Source of the DNA: Mauremys mutica
Lineage: Eukaryota; Chordata; Testudines; Geoemydidae
Direction: 5' to 3'
Assembly: GCF_020497125.1 (NCBI RefSeq)
Contig: NC_059089.1
Location: forward strand, 28,290,282 to 28,354,281
Length of the DNA stretch: 64,000 bases
The translations under genes were made by a program, and so were the position numbers. Below the pieces are notes generated by a model. That model did no database searches. It was not told where the DNA came from and worked only from the letters and a program-made list of their open reading frames with translations. Positions 45,101-57,932 of the stretch are shown piece by piece (the first letter of the stretch is position 1; each line of letters opens with the position of its first letter).

Positions 45101-47780
45101 GATACTTTGAACTTGGAAAAAATTAGTTATCCCGCTGATATACAGAAACACACTGAACGAATACTTATCAATAATAAAAAACGAAAAAACAAAAATGATG
45201 TTTCAGCTTTTGCAGCAGTAAAATCTAGTGCAGGTTATTTGCTCTATTGAAATTACTAATTGTAGTATTTACAGCAGTGTTTTCTGCTACAAAAACATTG
45301 GTAATTTATAAACAGCATAATGTTTTCCCATTTATGCTTTCCTCCCTTCATTTAACTGTGGTTATATTTTTCTGCTTTGCTGTGAGCTACGTGTTCGGGG
45401 TTACATAAATATTGTCTTATTTCTTGCTGCTTGGTAATGTTCTGTAATTGTACATCCAGTTTTAATCTTTTAAGGTATGATGGTTGATTTAGCTTAGTTG
45501 CTATATATATTCTTTGTAGAACAATGCTTACTCTGATTGTAGCTTTGGAAATAAAGGTAGTGAAGGAATTCATTTAGTCAAGGAATACAGTTGTAAACGG
45601 AGTTCAGACATATGAGCAGCCAAACAGCCACATTAGTTAAAATTCCATATTTTTCAACAATTGGTTTTGCATTTTGTTTAGGGAAAGAAAGGGAAATATT
45701 TAGATTTTTATCCAAAGTACCAAGACATATCAGGCATTGTATTAGCATTCTTATTCAGTCCCGGAAAAGAAACATTGCCGCATGTATTGATGCTGCTCTA
45801 GATCTCTGGGCCTTTGTTTGTCAATGATTATGCTGATTTTTTTTTTATGTGAAATCGACGAGGGTCAGTGCATGACTAAGAGGCAAAAGAAGTGCAATGG
45901 GATATCATTGCTACACTAAATTTTAGCCTTTCCAGGTTCTGCAAATTCTCTCTGGTGAGTGAGACATTCAAACATATTTTCCAGTCAAAATATTTTTTAA
46001 ATTGAAAGCAAACTAAAGCTTCTTGGTAGCAAATGTTTCCCATTTTTTTAAATGTTTTATTTTCCAGAGAGAAAACTTGTATATCCTGAGAGTAGTTTGT
46101 GATATGTAGACAAAATTCAGGGCATAAGAGGTGACTTGGGCTCTCGGAATCAGCTACATGTAGTAGGGATCCTAACTATTTACTAACAGAAAGGTTCTGT
46201 TTGTTTTCAGTTTCACATTCTTTTAATCGGTGCACTCATCAGTACAAATTTTCAGAATCTGAACAAGCTAAAATTGGGCAGAGCAATGCCATCCCAGTCT
46301 GTTTCATTTACTTCTTCTGGTAGATTGGCAGTACTCCTTGTTAGGCTGTTGTTAAGAAACAGCATAAATGCTGATCAAAGCTCAGGGATCAGGAGCAGTA
46401 TATGCATATGTCCAGAATATCAGATAATGATTAATTTATGGCATCCATTAAAATGCTAAAAAGTGTTTTAAATGTTCTGGTACTTTTGCTGAAAATCTAA
46501 ACATTCCTGTATATCAGATCAATCAGCCACATTAAAAATGTTTTGCAAAACTAGTTTTTAATAATACCTCTAAACAATTCCACTCCTAAAGCTGAATGAA
46601 ACAAAGGCACTAGACATCAGGAGCTTTTAGGAAATGTTACTGTTATTTCTCCCAATGACGTCACCTGAATAGCCAGAGACCAGGCAGAAAAACCTCAACT
46701 TGCTGCTGTGTCAGCAGGAATTCATCCCCATGTAACATGTATAAAAGGTTACAGAGAAGATAATTCCACAGGCTCTGAGAAAGCATGGTACCAGCAGAGC
46801 CAACGAGGAGACTACGTTTTGGTTTAGAGGATATTTTTAGTAAATGTTAGCACGGAAATGGATTTCAGTAGGATTTATTAATCTGAGGGGACAATTCTGT
46901 TTTTTAAAATATTCATTGAAACTTTTCTGGAGTTTTAAATTATTAATAATAACATAATTATTCTTACCTATGGCAGAAAATATGAAGGAAGACCTTTATA
47001 TAATGTGGGTTATGTACAGTTATATGAATTAGGAGTAATGGATACTTTCTAAGGTTTAACTGTTAATTATATACAGAAGAATAACCAATACATAGGACAT
47101 CCATTGTGAAAATATTCTTCTTTGAAATATATTGTTGATATCGATAGTTCATACTCTGTTAAGAGAGCAGGTGATTTAAAAAAAAAAATTGGGGAGGGAC
47201 CAAAATTTGAAACAGGTAAAAAACATACATGGCATTATTTCAACAATAAATAACATATCATAGTCATGGTAAAATATATGAATCCTATTGTATTTTCTCA
47301 GATTAACTATGTTATTGGTTTATTTCCATTCCAACTGTGTGACCCGTCCATATTCATCTCCCCATCGATCAGCATATAACGATTTATGAAGCTTAAAATG
47401 CTTGCTGCCATGGGGACTTGAAATATAGAGGGATAGTTAGTAATAATTAAATACTTCTAAATATAGCCGGGGTGAAATGTCCAGGAGAAAAAGATATATT
47501 TTTTACATTCTACAATTATGATTCAAATTTAAGTGAAGAGTAATTTTCTTTACAAGATATGTTTTTATGAATTTTTGTCTAGGAAGTGTTTGCTTTTCAT
47601 TGCTTACCATACCTCATGTCATAACAAGGTGAAGCAAACATTAGTGTACTTAATATTTGCCCTTCTATTTGAATGAAGTATACAGTATGTTCATTCTGAG
47701 CTTAAGCCTGCATTCCCGGCACACTTACCGTGGATGCAGTGGGAATTTTGAGTATACAAGGAATGAGGATTGGGCCCTCA
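45101..47780. other. Intron 2, AT-rich and repeat-poor
   Basis: No young interspersed repeat, exon or RNA gene recognised. One consensus CRE palindrome is annotated separately. Confidence 0.45.
46656..46663. promoter_or_regulatory. Consensus CRE palindrome
   Basis: The full palindrome tgacgtca, the CREB/ATF binding consensus, followed by a cctga context. It is a CpG-containing site inside AT-rich, CpG-poor intron sequence, where such sites are usually lost unless selected or young. Binding is not shown. Confidence 0.35.
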
Positions 47781-47786
47781 GTAGGT

Positions 47787-47822
47787 GTAATGAAATATCG
47801 ATATGTAATGAAATATCGATAT
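47787..47822. repeat. Perfect 18-bp tandem duplication containing ATCGAT
   Basis: The unit gtaatgaaatatcgatat occurs twice in direct succession (47787-47804 and 47805-47822). Each copy carries atcgat, the core recognised by ONECUT and CUX homeodomain proteins. A third gatatcgata lies at 47137-47146. Confidence 0.8.
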
Positions 47823-47837
47823 ATAAATATAAACATA

Positions 47838-47901
47838 CTCTCTCTCTGTGTGTGTAATGTGTATAAATGTGCATAGATTCCCCCCCCCCACACACACACA
47901 G
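47838..47901. repeat. Mixed TC/TG, poly-C and CA simple repeat cluster
   Basis: A short (TC)n and (TG)n tract is followed about 40 bp later by a poly-C run and (CA)n. The TG and CA parts are complementary and could fold back on each other. Confidence 0.75.
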
Positions 47902-47904
47902 ATA

Positions 47905-50900
47905 TACACCTCTGCTGATTTGCCAAAGGAAGTAATTTTGGAAGCTAGTAAAATATTCTTTTAGCATTATCATGAAAAGGGGAGGCAAGTAGATTTTGCA
48001 CCTCAAAATCTTATGCTGTTCAGTTTTCATGGAAGTTGTGCAGGGCTTGTAAATATCTGTATAGCTCAATAATGTTTCATAATTTTATTAGCGAATGATT
48101 TTGTGCTTCTTGGCCTGAATTAGATCATTGTGTAGAGGAAGTAAAGTCACAAGTGGGCTGTCGATTTTAACCTCTAATGAATGACAATAAAAAGCATATA
48201 ACATTGGCTTCCACTATGTAGTTATACCAAACCAAAAAGGGTTTCTGCAAAATAACTACAGATAAACTGTTTCATATACTTACATTTTCCTCCTCTGCTT
48301 TGTGTGATATAGCATGCTATTTATTAAGTAGTAAAAAATAAAAACCAGTGAGCAATGAATTATGCAGTAATTTCTAGTTTAAAAAACAAAACAAAACCCA
48401 AACCACGTTTTTCTCTTGGATGGTGAGGTATAAAGGTTTTCTTAGCGTGTTTTTGAGATGACTGCTATACTCTCAAAGCAAAGTTTGACTCCTAATGAAA
48501 TGACAGTCTCTTCTTCCCTACAAAATATAAAAAGAAGCACGCGTTTATTCTGACACAAAGGAAAAGGTTAGTTATGCATAGTGTGAAACCTGACAGCTGA
48601 GTTAGCTAGAGGCCAAATTCTGAAGTCAGTAAAGTTGTTCGGGATTTATACTGGTGTAACAGAAAGCAGAAACTACCCTATCTCTGTGGCTGACTTGAAA
48701 TATAATAAGTAGGCAGCTAACTATGATAAAATCTATTTGTAGGACAGGACTCTGAAACTCTACAATGCTGGTATCAGATGCCTAAACCTATTACTTAAAA
48801 TGCATTTTTTAAAAAGGATAGTATGGGAATCTTATGAAAGCCGGAAGTGGTCTCTGAATTAAGATATTTTTAAAAATGTAACAGTGAACCATGTGGAAGT
48901 TGGCTCCCAACAAGAGGCATTACGGCAGCATTGGTAACATTTGGGAAATTAACTCAGGTTTTTCTCTATGAGAAATTGGGTAAAAATACATTTGACTTGC
49001 AACTATCAATATAAGGTAAATGCTGAAAGTGGCCATGCTAGGTCTCTGAGCTGAGGGAGCAGAACATAGGAGATAAGAAGGCAGATCACTTTAGGTTAGA
49101 AATAGCTGACTTTTGGTTTTCAATAAAAATCTCTGTAGTGTTTATATTCTGTGTACTAATAGGCAAAATCCTGCTTACCTTATTCAGGCACATTGTCCCA
49201 TAAATTCTAGATGCTTCTTTAAATTCAGGATCAGTTTGAGGCAGATATTTGATAGTCTGTTTTTGTTTAAAGCTAGCAACCCTGTTTTTGGTTTTGAGTT
49301 CCTGGAATTATTTTGGCAAGAGTGATATTTCTCAGATTCAATATAGGGGCTGGTTGTGGGATGTTTTTGGTTTGTTTATTTTTGGTTTTGGTATGTCTGA
49401 AATTGCTTAGAGCATTGCACCTTGCCCAGTTGGTATGACTTAATGCAGTCAAGGAGATTTGGCCCAGGCATTGGCATCAGGAGGTCTTATGATGAGTAAA
49501 GATAATTTATGATTGTAAAAATGATGGTGGCGGGAGAATGAGGATGTTTGCTCTCTGGAAGAAATGAACAAGCTGTTTTCAAAACAGATTTGCAAAATAA
49601 ACACCACTTGCTACTGATTATATTTATATTTTGAAAAAATATTTTTTCTTTATACAAACAGATACAAAGAAAATACACATTTACCATTGCTTTTTACCTG
49701 ACAGTTACTGTACTTGCAAAACACCTTGTAATTAGAAGGTATTATTTATAGCAAGTTATGCAGTTTAATACACAGTATGTAGAATTAACCCGTCTTATAA
49801 TAAAATATAGTTCATATAGTATGATACTTGCAATATCTTTTCAAGAGATAAAAGATTATTTCCCAAAGAGCTAAGGATGTATTAGAACAGCCTTGAAAAA
49901 TCGTAATGGAAATTTACCAACCTCAGTTCAAAACCTACTTGCTTCCCTTTTATCATGATGACTGACAAAATTTAGAGTATGTTACTTACCCATCAAAAAT
50001 AGCTATTTGCCGTGGGCAAGTGAGTAGACATTTGCAAGGTTGTATTACAGAAAATTATTAATATAATTATTCCTAGATTGTTACTTTGTTAGTGTGATTC
50101 ATTCTTGAACTTATACAGCGATCTGAGTACAGAACTTGTTGATGGCTTAAAAAATAATTTAAGAAAGTAGCAAAACTGAATACCTTCGTTCTTAGGGACT
50201 TTATAATGCTTCAGACTCTGGCATTTCTATCAGAAGCTAACACATTTATGAAGAATATATTCTCATCATGAAGGTTATTTACTTTGCTTCTGAAATACAC
50301 CCTTTTCCCCCTCACCTAGACAATATCTTTTCCTACAGATTTTGAGATGAAATTGCATGCATGGAACTCCCATAGACTTCAACAGGAGCCATTTGTGTGT
50401 ATCAAAGGGCAGAATCTGGCTCTTGATTTTACTGTAATCAGTGTATTATTTATAATGTACTAGAGCACACATGTATTCTCTGTTAGAGCTGGTGGAATTT
50501 ATATGCATATGCTGAGGACCAAATCCGTCTCGTAAATGACTTCAGTTAGGAAGCTTGCTTGAGTAAAGCAAATAGCATGTGTCCTTTAGTATAATCAGGA
50601 GCATCACTTACTTTGGGTAAGAAAATCTTTCTATAATTGATTCTCTTGATAATGTCATTGCAATTGTCACACTTGTGGTCGGGATAGTAAACATGCAAAT
50701 CGGAGGCTGCAGCAGGAAACGATAATACTCTTTTAAAGCTTTTCCTACCAGATCTAGAAGTTGCTAATTATTTTCTCAGATTGACAAACAAAACTTTCCT
50801 TGTGTTTCTGTTTACTTGCAGCTTGAATACAAATGCACTCCCTGCTATTTCTGAAGATCAGTGACAAAATATGATTCTTGTGAGTCATATATGGCTGTGA

Positions 50901-52455
50901 ATTGCAACCAGTAATGATAAGGAAGTTGTGACCGGGAATAGCATGTCATTGAAGTAACAAAAATGTGTCAATGAGAAACATTTGTTCTTTCAGGGCTTGA
51001 TTCCTCAGTGAGAATTGAGAGTGCTCAGTACCTCAAAGTCAATGGGAGCTGAGGGCACAGAGCCCTTTGCAGGGCTGAGCCCTAAGGCTGCAGCATTGTA
51101 CCTGCCAAAATTCATTACTGAGAGAAAGGTTATAGTTCTCATTAACGTCCACCCCACAACACAGTTGTTTTCAACCCGCGGGACCCTATCTCTTGACATA
51201 ATGGCTTGCCTACAGCTAACATTTTATACCACTTGGTACTTTCTATTCCTGCAGCTCCCCGTGGGAGCATAATTTAGCAGATTTTCTGATTCAGACTTTT
51301 CCTCAGTGTGTCACAATTTCAGTCCATTTCCTGGGAGTTCTTCTCTTTGCTGGAGTTTCCTTTTGGTATTATGTATGTATGATAAGTAATGCATCCTACG
51401 CCACACAAAGACACAGATTTCTTAGCAAATCAAAATAAAGTACTGTAGAAAATTATGAAATTACAGTGAGTAGCAAAAAAAAAGAGAGAGAAAGAAATAG
51501 AGAATAGTGACACTATTTTGACTCCCACTTTGGGGCAACTCCCAAACTTTGTTACAATGAAGTACAACCATTTCTGATCTATACCAGTGACCCAAGCGAC
51601 ACCCACAAATACTCAAGCTCTTCTGCATACATTTAAATGTAGTAAGTGAGCTGTGGTAATCAGTCATTAATTCAGCAGCCGTACCACACTTTATTGTATG
51701 CCCTCAAATCCATGCTGGATCTAGATGGATTCGTGGGGACCCACAGGTATAAGCATGGGGCTTTTAATTTCTATTACTAACATGTTCATTTGGGGGTATA
51801 TCCATCATCTGCTGATTTTTTAGAAATCCTCAGAAGTAATTTTTCTGTTGGCATCATGAGTATTGCATTTGCATCTCTGCATGTGAGAAACCATTTGCTT
51901 TTCAGAGATGGTAATAATCATGCAGTGAGCTTTGCAGACAGTATAGTCTGTCTGTGCTGGTTTGCACGTACAGATGGGCTTGCAATCAAACATCTATTTG
52001 CAATCATTTTAGAGAGCAGTCTTCAGGTGGTTGGTGTGCGTTCCGAGCTGTGTTTCCCCTGAGGTTAGTGGCACAGTCCGTATATGGGAATCATCAGCAT
52101 AAGAAAACACTCACTGTTTAGAGCCATTTGTGCTACCAGTTCATTGGGCCGAGTTAGGGTCTGACTGAGCCTGTAAATCCTTATTCACATGACTCCTGTG
52201 AGTAGTGCCGCTGAAGCCAGGTTCTCTGGTATGCAGTGGCTTGCAGCATCATGCAAGGTCTATTTACTTACAGGATAGAAATGCCTAGAGATAAATGAGT
52301 GGGGCTGCTAGGGGCATAAAGGATTGGGTTCTTTGTAAGGTAAAACACCTAATATTAATTACAACGTTAACCTTGTGAGCCGTGCGTTACCCTCAGTGTT
52401 GGCACAGAGCTTCCTCAGAAGACAAGAGAAGTTCCACCTGTGGAGTATGATCCTG
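47905..52455. other. Intron 2, mostly unassigned, with decayed repeat fragments
   Basis: No gene was seen. Short decayed pieces of the common gacttcaatgggag-type repeat are recognisable near 48605-48690, 50345-50430 (acttcaacaggagcc) and 50998-51095 (aaagtcaatgggagctgag). Their boundaries cannot be set. The remainder shows no signal. Confidence 0.45.
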
Positions 52456-52535
52456 GGGGCCTGCTCCTGCTCATGTTGAAGACAATGGAAGTTTTGCCAT
52501 TGACTTCAATAGGGAAAACAGGATCGGGCCCCATA
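52456..52535. repeat. Ancient palindromic repeat fragment
   Basis: The block runs from gggcctgctcctgctcat through ttgacttcaatagggaaaac to ggatcgggcccc. The outer parts are near inverted repeats (gggcctg-type start, cgggccc-type end), as in an old hairpin-forming non-autonomous element. Confidence 0.5.
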
Positions 52536-52664
52536 TGGGTATGCAAATACTAGCAATTTAGGCTGTAAAGCTTATTTTTTCGTATTGTTTCATATTGTTT
52601 CTCATTTGTCTGCCTGCAGTTTGCTTCCAAACAGTGTAATCTGCTGTGTGCCCAGGCTCATGGC

Positions 52665-52865
52665 TAAAGCATGGGGATGGGGATCAGGAAACATGGATCT
52701 GTTCCCAGCTCTGCCACTGACTGTATGGCCCTGAGCAAGTCACTTTATCTCGATTGTGCCTAGTTCTGTGGAGGAACAGTGGGAATGCTGATAATTGGGG
52801 CCCATCTCACAGTGGGGTTCACCGAGGCTAGGTTTGTTAAGGTTTCTAAAACATTACAGTCAGCC
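52665..52865 (+). repeat. MIR/CORE-SINE copy
   Basis: The MIR layout is clear: cagctctgccactgactgta, ccctgagcaagtcacttta, tctcgattgtgcctag, a gctgataattggggcccatct block and a caccgaggctaggtttgtt end. The copy is old and diverged. It is one of the better preserved ancient SINEs in the window. Confidence 0.7.
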
Positions 52866-52904
52866 TGATGGTGAGCACAAGATAAAACCTAGATAGAGAG
52901 AGAG

Positions 52905-53035
52905 ATGGCGCCCTCTGGGTGCAAGTCACCTCTGTGCAGAGGGTCAGCACAAAGCCAATGCCCCACTTAACTCCCACTTAAGCCATGATAAGTGAGACTT
53001 AAGTATTGCATTGGTCTTGTGTTGGCTCACTTTGG
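52905..53035. repeat. Old interspersed repeat fragment
   Basis: Contains caagtcacctctgtgcagag, gggtcagcacaaagccaatg and cttaactcccacttaagcc, related to the fragment near 14283. The internal ttaactcccacttaa and later acttaagtattg give partial dyad symmetry. Confidence 0.4.
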
Positions 53036-53500
53036 AGATCTTTTGATAGAAACACAAGGGGCATATAATGATGATGATGATTATACATCAGATTCTCTTA
53101 ATTTTATTTAACAATGTCACTTTATGTCCCAGATGATCAGCACTCAAGAAAATAAATGCTTCTTGCTTTTTGTCAATGTTTTATTTTTGATTTTCAGATT
53201 TTAGTTTTCCAGGTGTGTAGTTTCTAACAGTGGTGAAAGATGATTAAGGCTCCATAAAAGCCAATCAACCAATACAACAGAACAGAACAAAAAAAGCAAA
53301 TAACTATACCCCAAACACCTGAAATGGGGGAAGTGCCAGAGAATCCAGGAAATCCACTAGGGACTTTGCTGTTGATTCTACGGGGAAGGTGCTTAGATCC
53401 TGCTATGCTGGGTGGCAGTATGAAACCCTGACAGCTAGGGGGATGGAACGAACAGCATGTATGGGCTGATCTTGTAGGTGCACATCTAAAGGAAAGAAAG
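53036..53500. other. Intron 2, no gene seen
   Basis: The 138-codon minus frame at 53224-53640 overlaps an old repeat fragment and has no domain evidence. Confidence 0.45.
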
Positions 53501-53504
53501 GTTG

Positions 53505-53590
53505 GGCCTAATTCTCCTCTCACGCCAGTGTACAATACCAGTGACTGCAATGGCGTTTCAGTGGTGTAAATTGCTCTGAGAGGAGAAGCG
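53505..53590. repeat. Ancient palindromic repeat fragment
   Basis: A gggcctaattctcctctcac start mirrors a gctctgagaggagaagcggg end around a central gactgcaatggcg block, an imperfect palindrome of the same old repeat group as 52456-52535. Confidence 0.5.
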
Positions 53591-56500
53591 GGTTCATAGT
53601 AACCTTGAGTTTGTCTAAGCATTATGGGCTTGATTTTCACTGTGCCCAGGCTGGCAGGGTCCAGTTAGGCTGGTGGGGAGTCTCAGCCTTCTGGCCCTGG
53701 TGTAAATTAAAGCTGCAGAGAAGCAACTTTAACTTACGCCACTAATGTAGTGTCCCTCAGGAGCTTTTCACCAGGGAGAACTGGGTATAACAGACCCTCA
53801 CTCCTCCAGGCCCTTTCCCTCCTTGAGGCCAGAAGAGGGGGTCAGGCCCAGGGGTAGCAGAGGCTCCTTGGCCAGCTTAACACAGCAGGGCCCTGGCTGC
53901 TGCAACTTCACCTGCAGCGAGACTCCAGCCCTACGGCTCCACGTCACCGCTTAGAACAAGCCTGTTGCTGAGTAGATGGCAAACAATGACGAAATGTGGG
54001 TGGCATGAGCTGAATCCATTGCTGCATTATCGGTAAAGCCAAGCTCCTGTCTGTTTGGATCTCTGGGACGAGGTATAAACAGTTGCCCTGGGCTTTATTT
54101 TCATAGAGTGTGTTTCTCCCTGAGGTCTAGCAAGGAACTGCCTCTGTATTCCTAGGTATCGCTTTGCTCCCAGGGGCTGGTTCTTTCTTATTCTTCCTAA
54201 GATTCACTTTCTTCTAATCCAAACATTTGGAGGCATTGTAATGTCTGGAGACATTCTTGCTTTTATTTATACACATATATAAGAAATGACTTAGCTGCTG
54301 ATTTCATTTATCACCATTTGCCGGGGCTGTAAGAGAAGCGCCCACTCAATTTTCCTCTGAAAATTACAAATGTGTGACAGTAACAGTGTTACAGCCACAT
54401 GCTCTCCAGCCATGAGTGTTTATTTTTGCATGTATGTGACCATGGGTATTTGCACCAGTTTTTACAATGTCCTACATCTGCATCTCGGTGAGTGTCTGAT
54501 CTTGCATGCATGCAGCAGTGCCGTGGGGTTGGACATGGAGGCTGGGATGAGCTGATCATTTAGTGCCAGTTATGAAAATGTTGCCAAGTTAGAAAGAAAA
54601 TTAAACTTTTTTTCTGAGAGAAAATAGGCTAGAGAGAGGTGCACAGACACAGAACTTGGAAGTGCTCTGCTGATATCATTACTTACTCCTCATGTCGACT
54701 GTTTATGTAAATCTGCAAGCCCCTGTGTTTGTGGCTGTCAGCTCATAGTGCCAAGGATTTTTGCATAGTATGTGACACATGTAGAGATAAATGTAATTAT
54801 TTCATTGGTAATAATAGGAAACTCCCCTTACGGAATGACTTACAGAACTCTTAAGGACAGTGCTCATTATGCCGTGACTGGCTTCTTATTGCAGACCCAC
54901 ACCCTGCTCTGCCATGCAAGAGCTACAAGAGGGTTATCGTTTGGGGGGGCTGCACAGTTACAATGGAGTCATGCTGTGAGGGGGGTGATGGTGAAGTGGA
55001 TTTGGCCACCAGCCAGGGACCTCTTAACCCCTGGATGGATATTGTGGGATCCTAGGGAAATCCCACAGAACTTGAAGCATGTTCCTCCGGTGTCAGCATG
55101 GTCCCCTAAGAGTCCATCATCCATGCCTGGGCCAGTCCCCCAGGGGATTTTGGGGGTGTGGAGTAAATTAACATTGATGTAGCCCACATTAATTTACTTG
55201 GGAAAGTCCCCAGAGACTCCAGGGGGATGCCCTGGAGAGCAGACTTTACCCATTTCTGCCTTCTCCCAGCCCAGCTCTCTCCCCCCAGACTGATCAAGGG
55301 GGTCAGCAGGATTCATGCATGGTGCCAGTCTGTCTCAAGCAGCGATCTGCCCCTGTAGCTTGTAGCCCAAATGAGCGGGGGTTCTGCTCCCCTCATTCCC
55401 TCTGAAGGAAATACCAGGGCGATGGAGTGCATAGACATTTAAGATAATACTTCATGTATCTAGTCTGCTGACACTTACTAGTATTTAGCTGCTGAACTCA
55501 CTGAGCTGCTATTTACCTTACAGCTAGGTTGTAAAACAAGCCCAAAGTCAGCAAACTCTCTTTCTTTCTTTATTTCATACCCATCTTAAGAATCCTGGAA
55601 TCCTGGCTGTTGAGGGTAATTGAAGCCTGCTACATTTGTGGCTTTCCTCCCCCCCCCCCCAACTTAAAAAATCAGCTCATATTTTGGCATTGGTTTGTCA
55701 GAGTGCACAGCGGATACATTCAATGACATGAGCTACAACATGCAATTTGTTGGATGCCACAATTAAACCTCAGGTTTTTTCACCCAGCCATTTAAAAACC
55801 AATTGCAAATTGTCACTCAAGCAAGAATACACATAAACAAGGGCAATGCATAGCCCCAACAATATGATTTTCATCACCCTACCCGTCTTTGGGGAGTCTT
55901 CAGCTTCCATCTGGAAGTTCCTTCAACCCTTTCCAGCTACAGCTCTTGAAATAACTAGAACAGAGAGAAAACCAAAATGACATTGAGTTTATTGCCATTT
56001 CAGAGAGAAAAAAGTGTTTGAAAAAGTTGATTCAGGAAGCCAGGGGAAGTTAAGTGGGAGACATTTGCCATTTCATCAGTCGGTTGGTGATAGCCATTCA
56101 TGTCATAAATGGCTTGTGTCATTTGATGCCAAAAATAACACAATTTTCCTCCCCAAAGGCCTATAGGGTTTTTTGGCAATAAATGTTTATTTATTAATAA
56201 TATACTTTAAACAGCCCTGTCTTGACCTCAAGTCTCCAAAAGAATCTATCTTCTCTCAGAAAAATCCTACAAAGTTTGTGTAATTTTTCTGGGAATGTGT
56301 AATTGATGGGGCAGTGAAGGGTAGTGTGTTTGCTTTAACTACTGCAGCTGCGTGGATTAACTGTTTATAAGGGCCTACTGTGCTTTGAATGGCTACTTTC
56401 TTCGATTTCAAACCCTGGTTGACAGCACTTCCTAATGGTTTCATGGATTTGCTTAGGTTTGAACAGTAAAAATAAATTTCTGTATTAGGTCTTCCATTGT

Positions 56501-57600
56501 TCTTTCCTCCTCGCTCCTGCACTTAGATCCTTTAAACCTTGATTTACAGTAATGATATTTCATTGATTAGCATGCTAAGTGCAGCAACTTGAATGGAGGA
56601 TGGACTTTAAATAGCTGATTTGGATCTCTCTCCTGAAAACCCTTGTCCTGAATCTTACATGGATTTCAGTGGGAATTTTGTGTGTGCAGGGAACAGTCTG
56701 TTTTCAAATGGTTTTCAACCTACTTTTTCAATTTACTAATTGAAAACTCTAATCTAACACAAAACTACAGATTTGAAAGCTTTTTCTGCTGACTTTGTGC
56801 CATTAGAGTGTTGCCAAAAAAAATCACTTATTGTGCAAAGATACACAAGAGATGGAAGAGAAGAAAAGTACTTTTATAATTAAAGTAACATCATTGGTAT
56901 TTTTCTCTAGAAGAAATTCAGAAATAATATTTAATTTGAAATATATTACAATGCCTTAAAGTTGCCTTTGAGTTAGATTTCTTCTGTTGTGGCATTGATG
57001 GAATGTTAATGAATGTAATCAGCAATCTAAAGATTTCTATCCCCTCCAACTTATTGGCTACTGGTGGCTTGGTTAATGTTAACGTGATAATTTTCAGCAG
57101 TTTTGTTCTAACATCAGCCAGCCTGCTCCTCCCATTTGTGTTAAAAAGCAAAGAATTAAGACATTTGCTGGAAATTTTTGTTAGTCCTTAAAACAATCAG
57201 GGAAAGTACAGTACAAGATTCTACAATGCAAACTGCAGCTTTTTGAATAAATGATGTAGGATTTTTTTAATCTGTGAGCATATGTGAATTCAGTTGAGAA
57301 TTGAACTAACGTCTCAAACCATTTCAGATTATTATTTTATACTGCAGGAGAAAGTTCAGTCAATCGTGCATTTAGGTAAAATGAGACAGCTATATGTATG
57401 AAATGAATGGAATTCACTTTCTCTTTAAACAATTCACATGTGAGGGGCTAAATTATCTTGATAATTTGCATACTTGTGCAATTCCCTTAAAACTCATTCT
57501 CTTTCAGTAACAATAATTTATTGAGAATATCAGTCTGCATGTAATTAATCAGGACTTTTCTATGATCTCACTTTTTATTTCAGGAACCATAATTTCTAGT
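53591..57600. other. Intron 2, no gene or young repeat seen
   Basis: Unassigned sequence with a poly-C run at about 55650-55660. The frame at 54772-55182 (136 codons) has no domain or splice support. A 10-bp inverted repeat at 55162-55198 is reported as a finding. Confidence 0.45.
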
Positions 57601-57603
57601 TTG

Positions 57604-57675
57604 GGCCCCGATCCTACAAACACTTCTGCATGTGCTTAAGTTTACTCCTGTGAGAAGGTCCCTTCAATGGGACTG
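57604..57675. repeat. Ancient repeat fragment next to the Penelope-like insertion
   Basis: The order gggccccgatcctacaaac, cttaagtttactcctgtg and cccttcaatgggactg matches the old sauropsid repeat group. The Penelope-like insertion appears to have landed in or beside it. Confidence 0.45.
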
Positions 57676-57689
57676 TTTACATGGGTAAT

Positions 57690-57932
57690 AAGTCTGGATC
57701 TGTAAAAGCAGCAGAGTGTCTTGTGGCACCTTATAGACTAACAGACGTTTTGGAGCATGAGCTTTTGTGGTTGAATACCCACTTCGTCGGATGCATGTCA
57801 CATCTGTGAGCATATGTGAATCCTTCGTCGGATGCATGTCACATGCATCCGTCGAAGTGGGTATTCACCCACGAAAGCTCATGCTCCCAAACGTCTGTTA
57901 GTCTATAAGGTGCCACAAGACTCTTTGCTGCT
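57690..57932. mobile_element. Penelope-like retroelement 3' fragment inserted as an inverted dimer
   Basis: Two copies of one tail lie head to head. The left arm (57690 to about 57802) is antisense and the right arm (about 57822-57932) is sense. Both contain gtctgttagtctataaggtg and tgccacaaga-type sequence or their complements. The insertion is flanked by an exact 14-bp duplication, tttacatgggtaat (57676-57689 and 57933-57946). Between the arms lies the 19-mer tctgtgagcatatgtgaat, also present at 57271-57289. The sense arm contains a hammerhead-like layout: ccgtcga, an agtgggt/cacccac hairpin, gaaa, then gctcatgctc. The assignment to Penelope-like elements comes from recalled sauropsid tail sequence and this layout. 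A LINE or SINE tail is the alternative. Confidence 0.65.
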
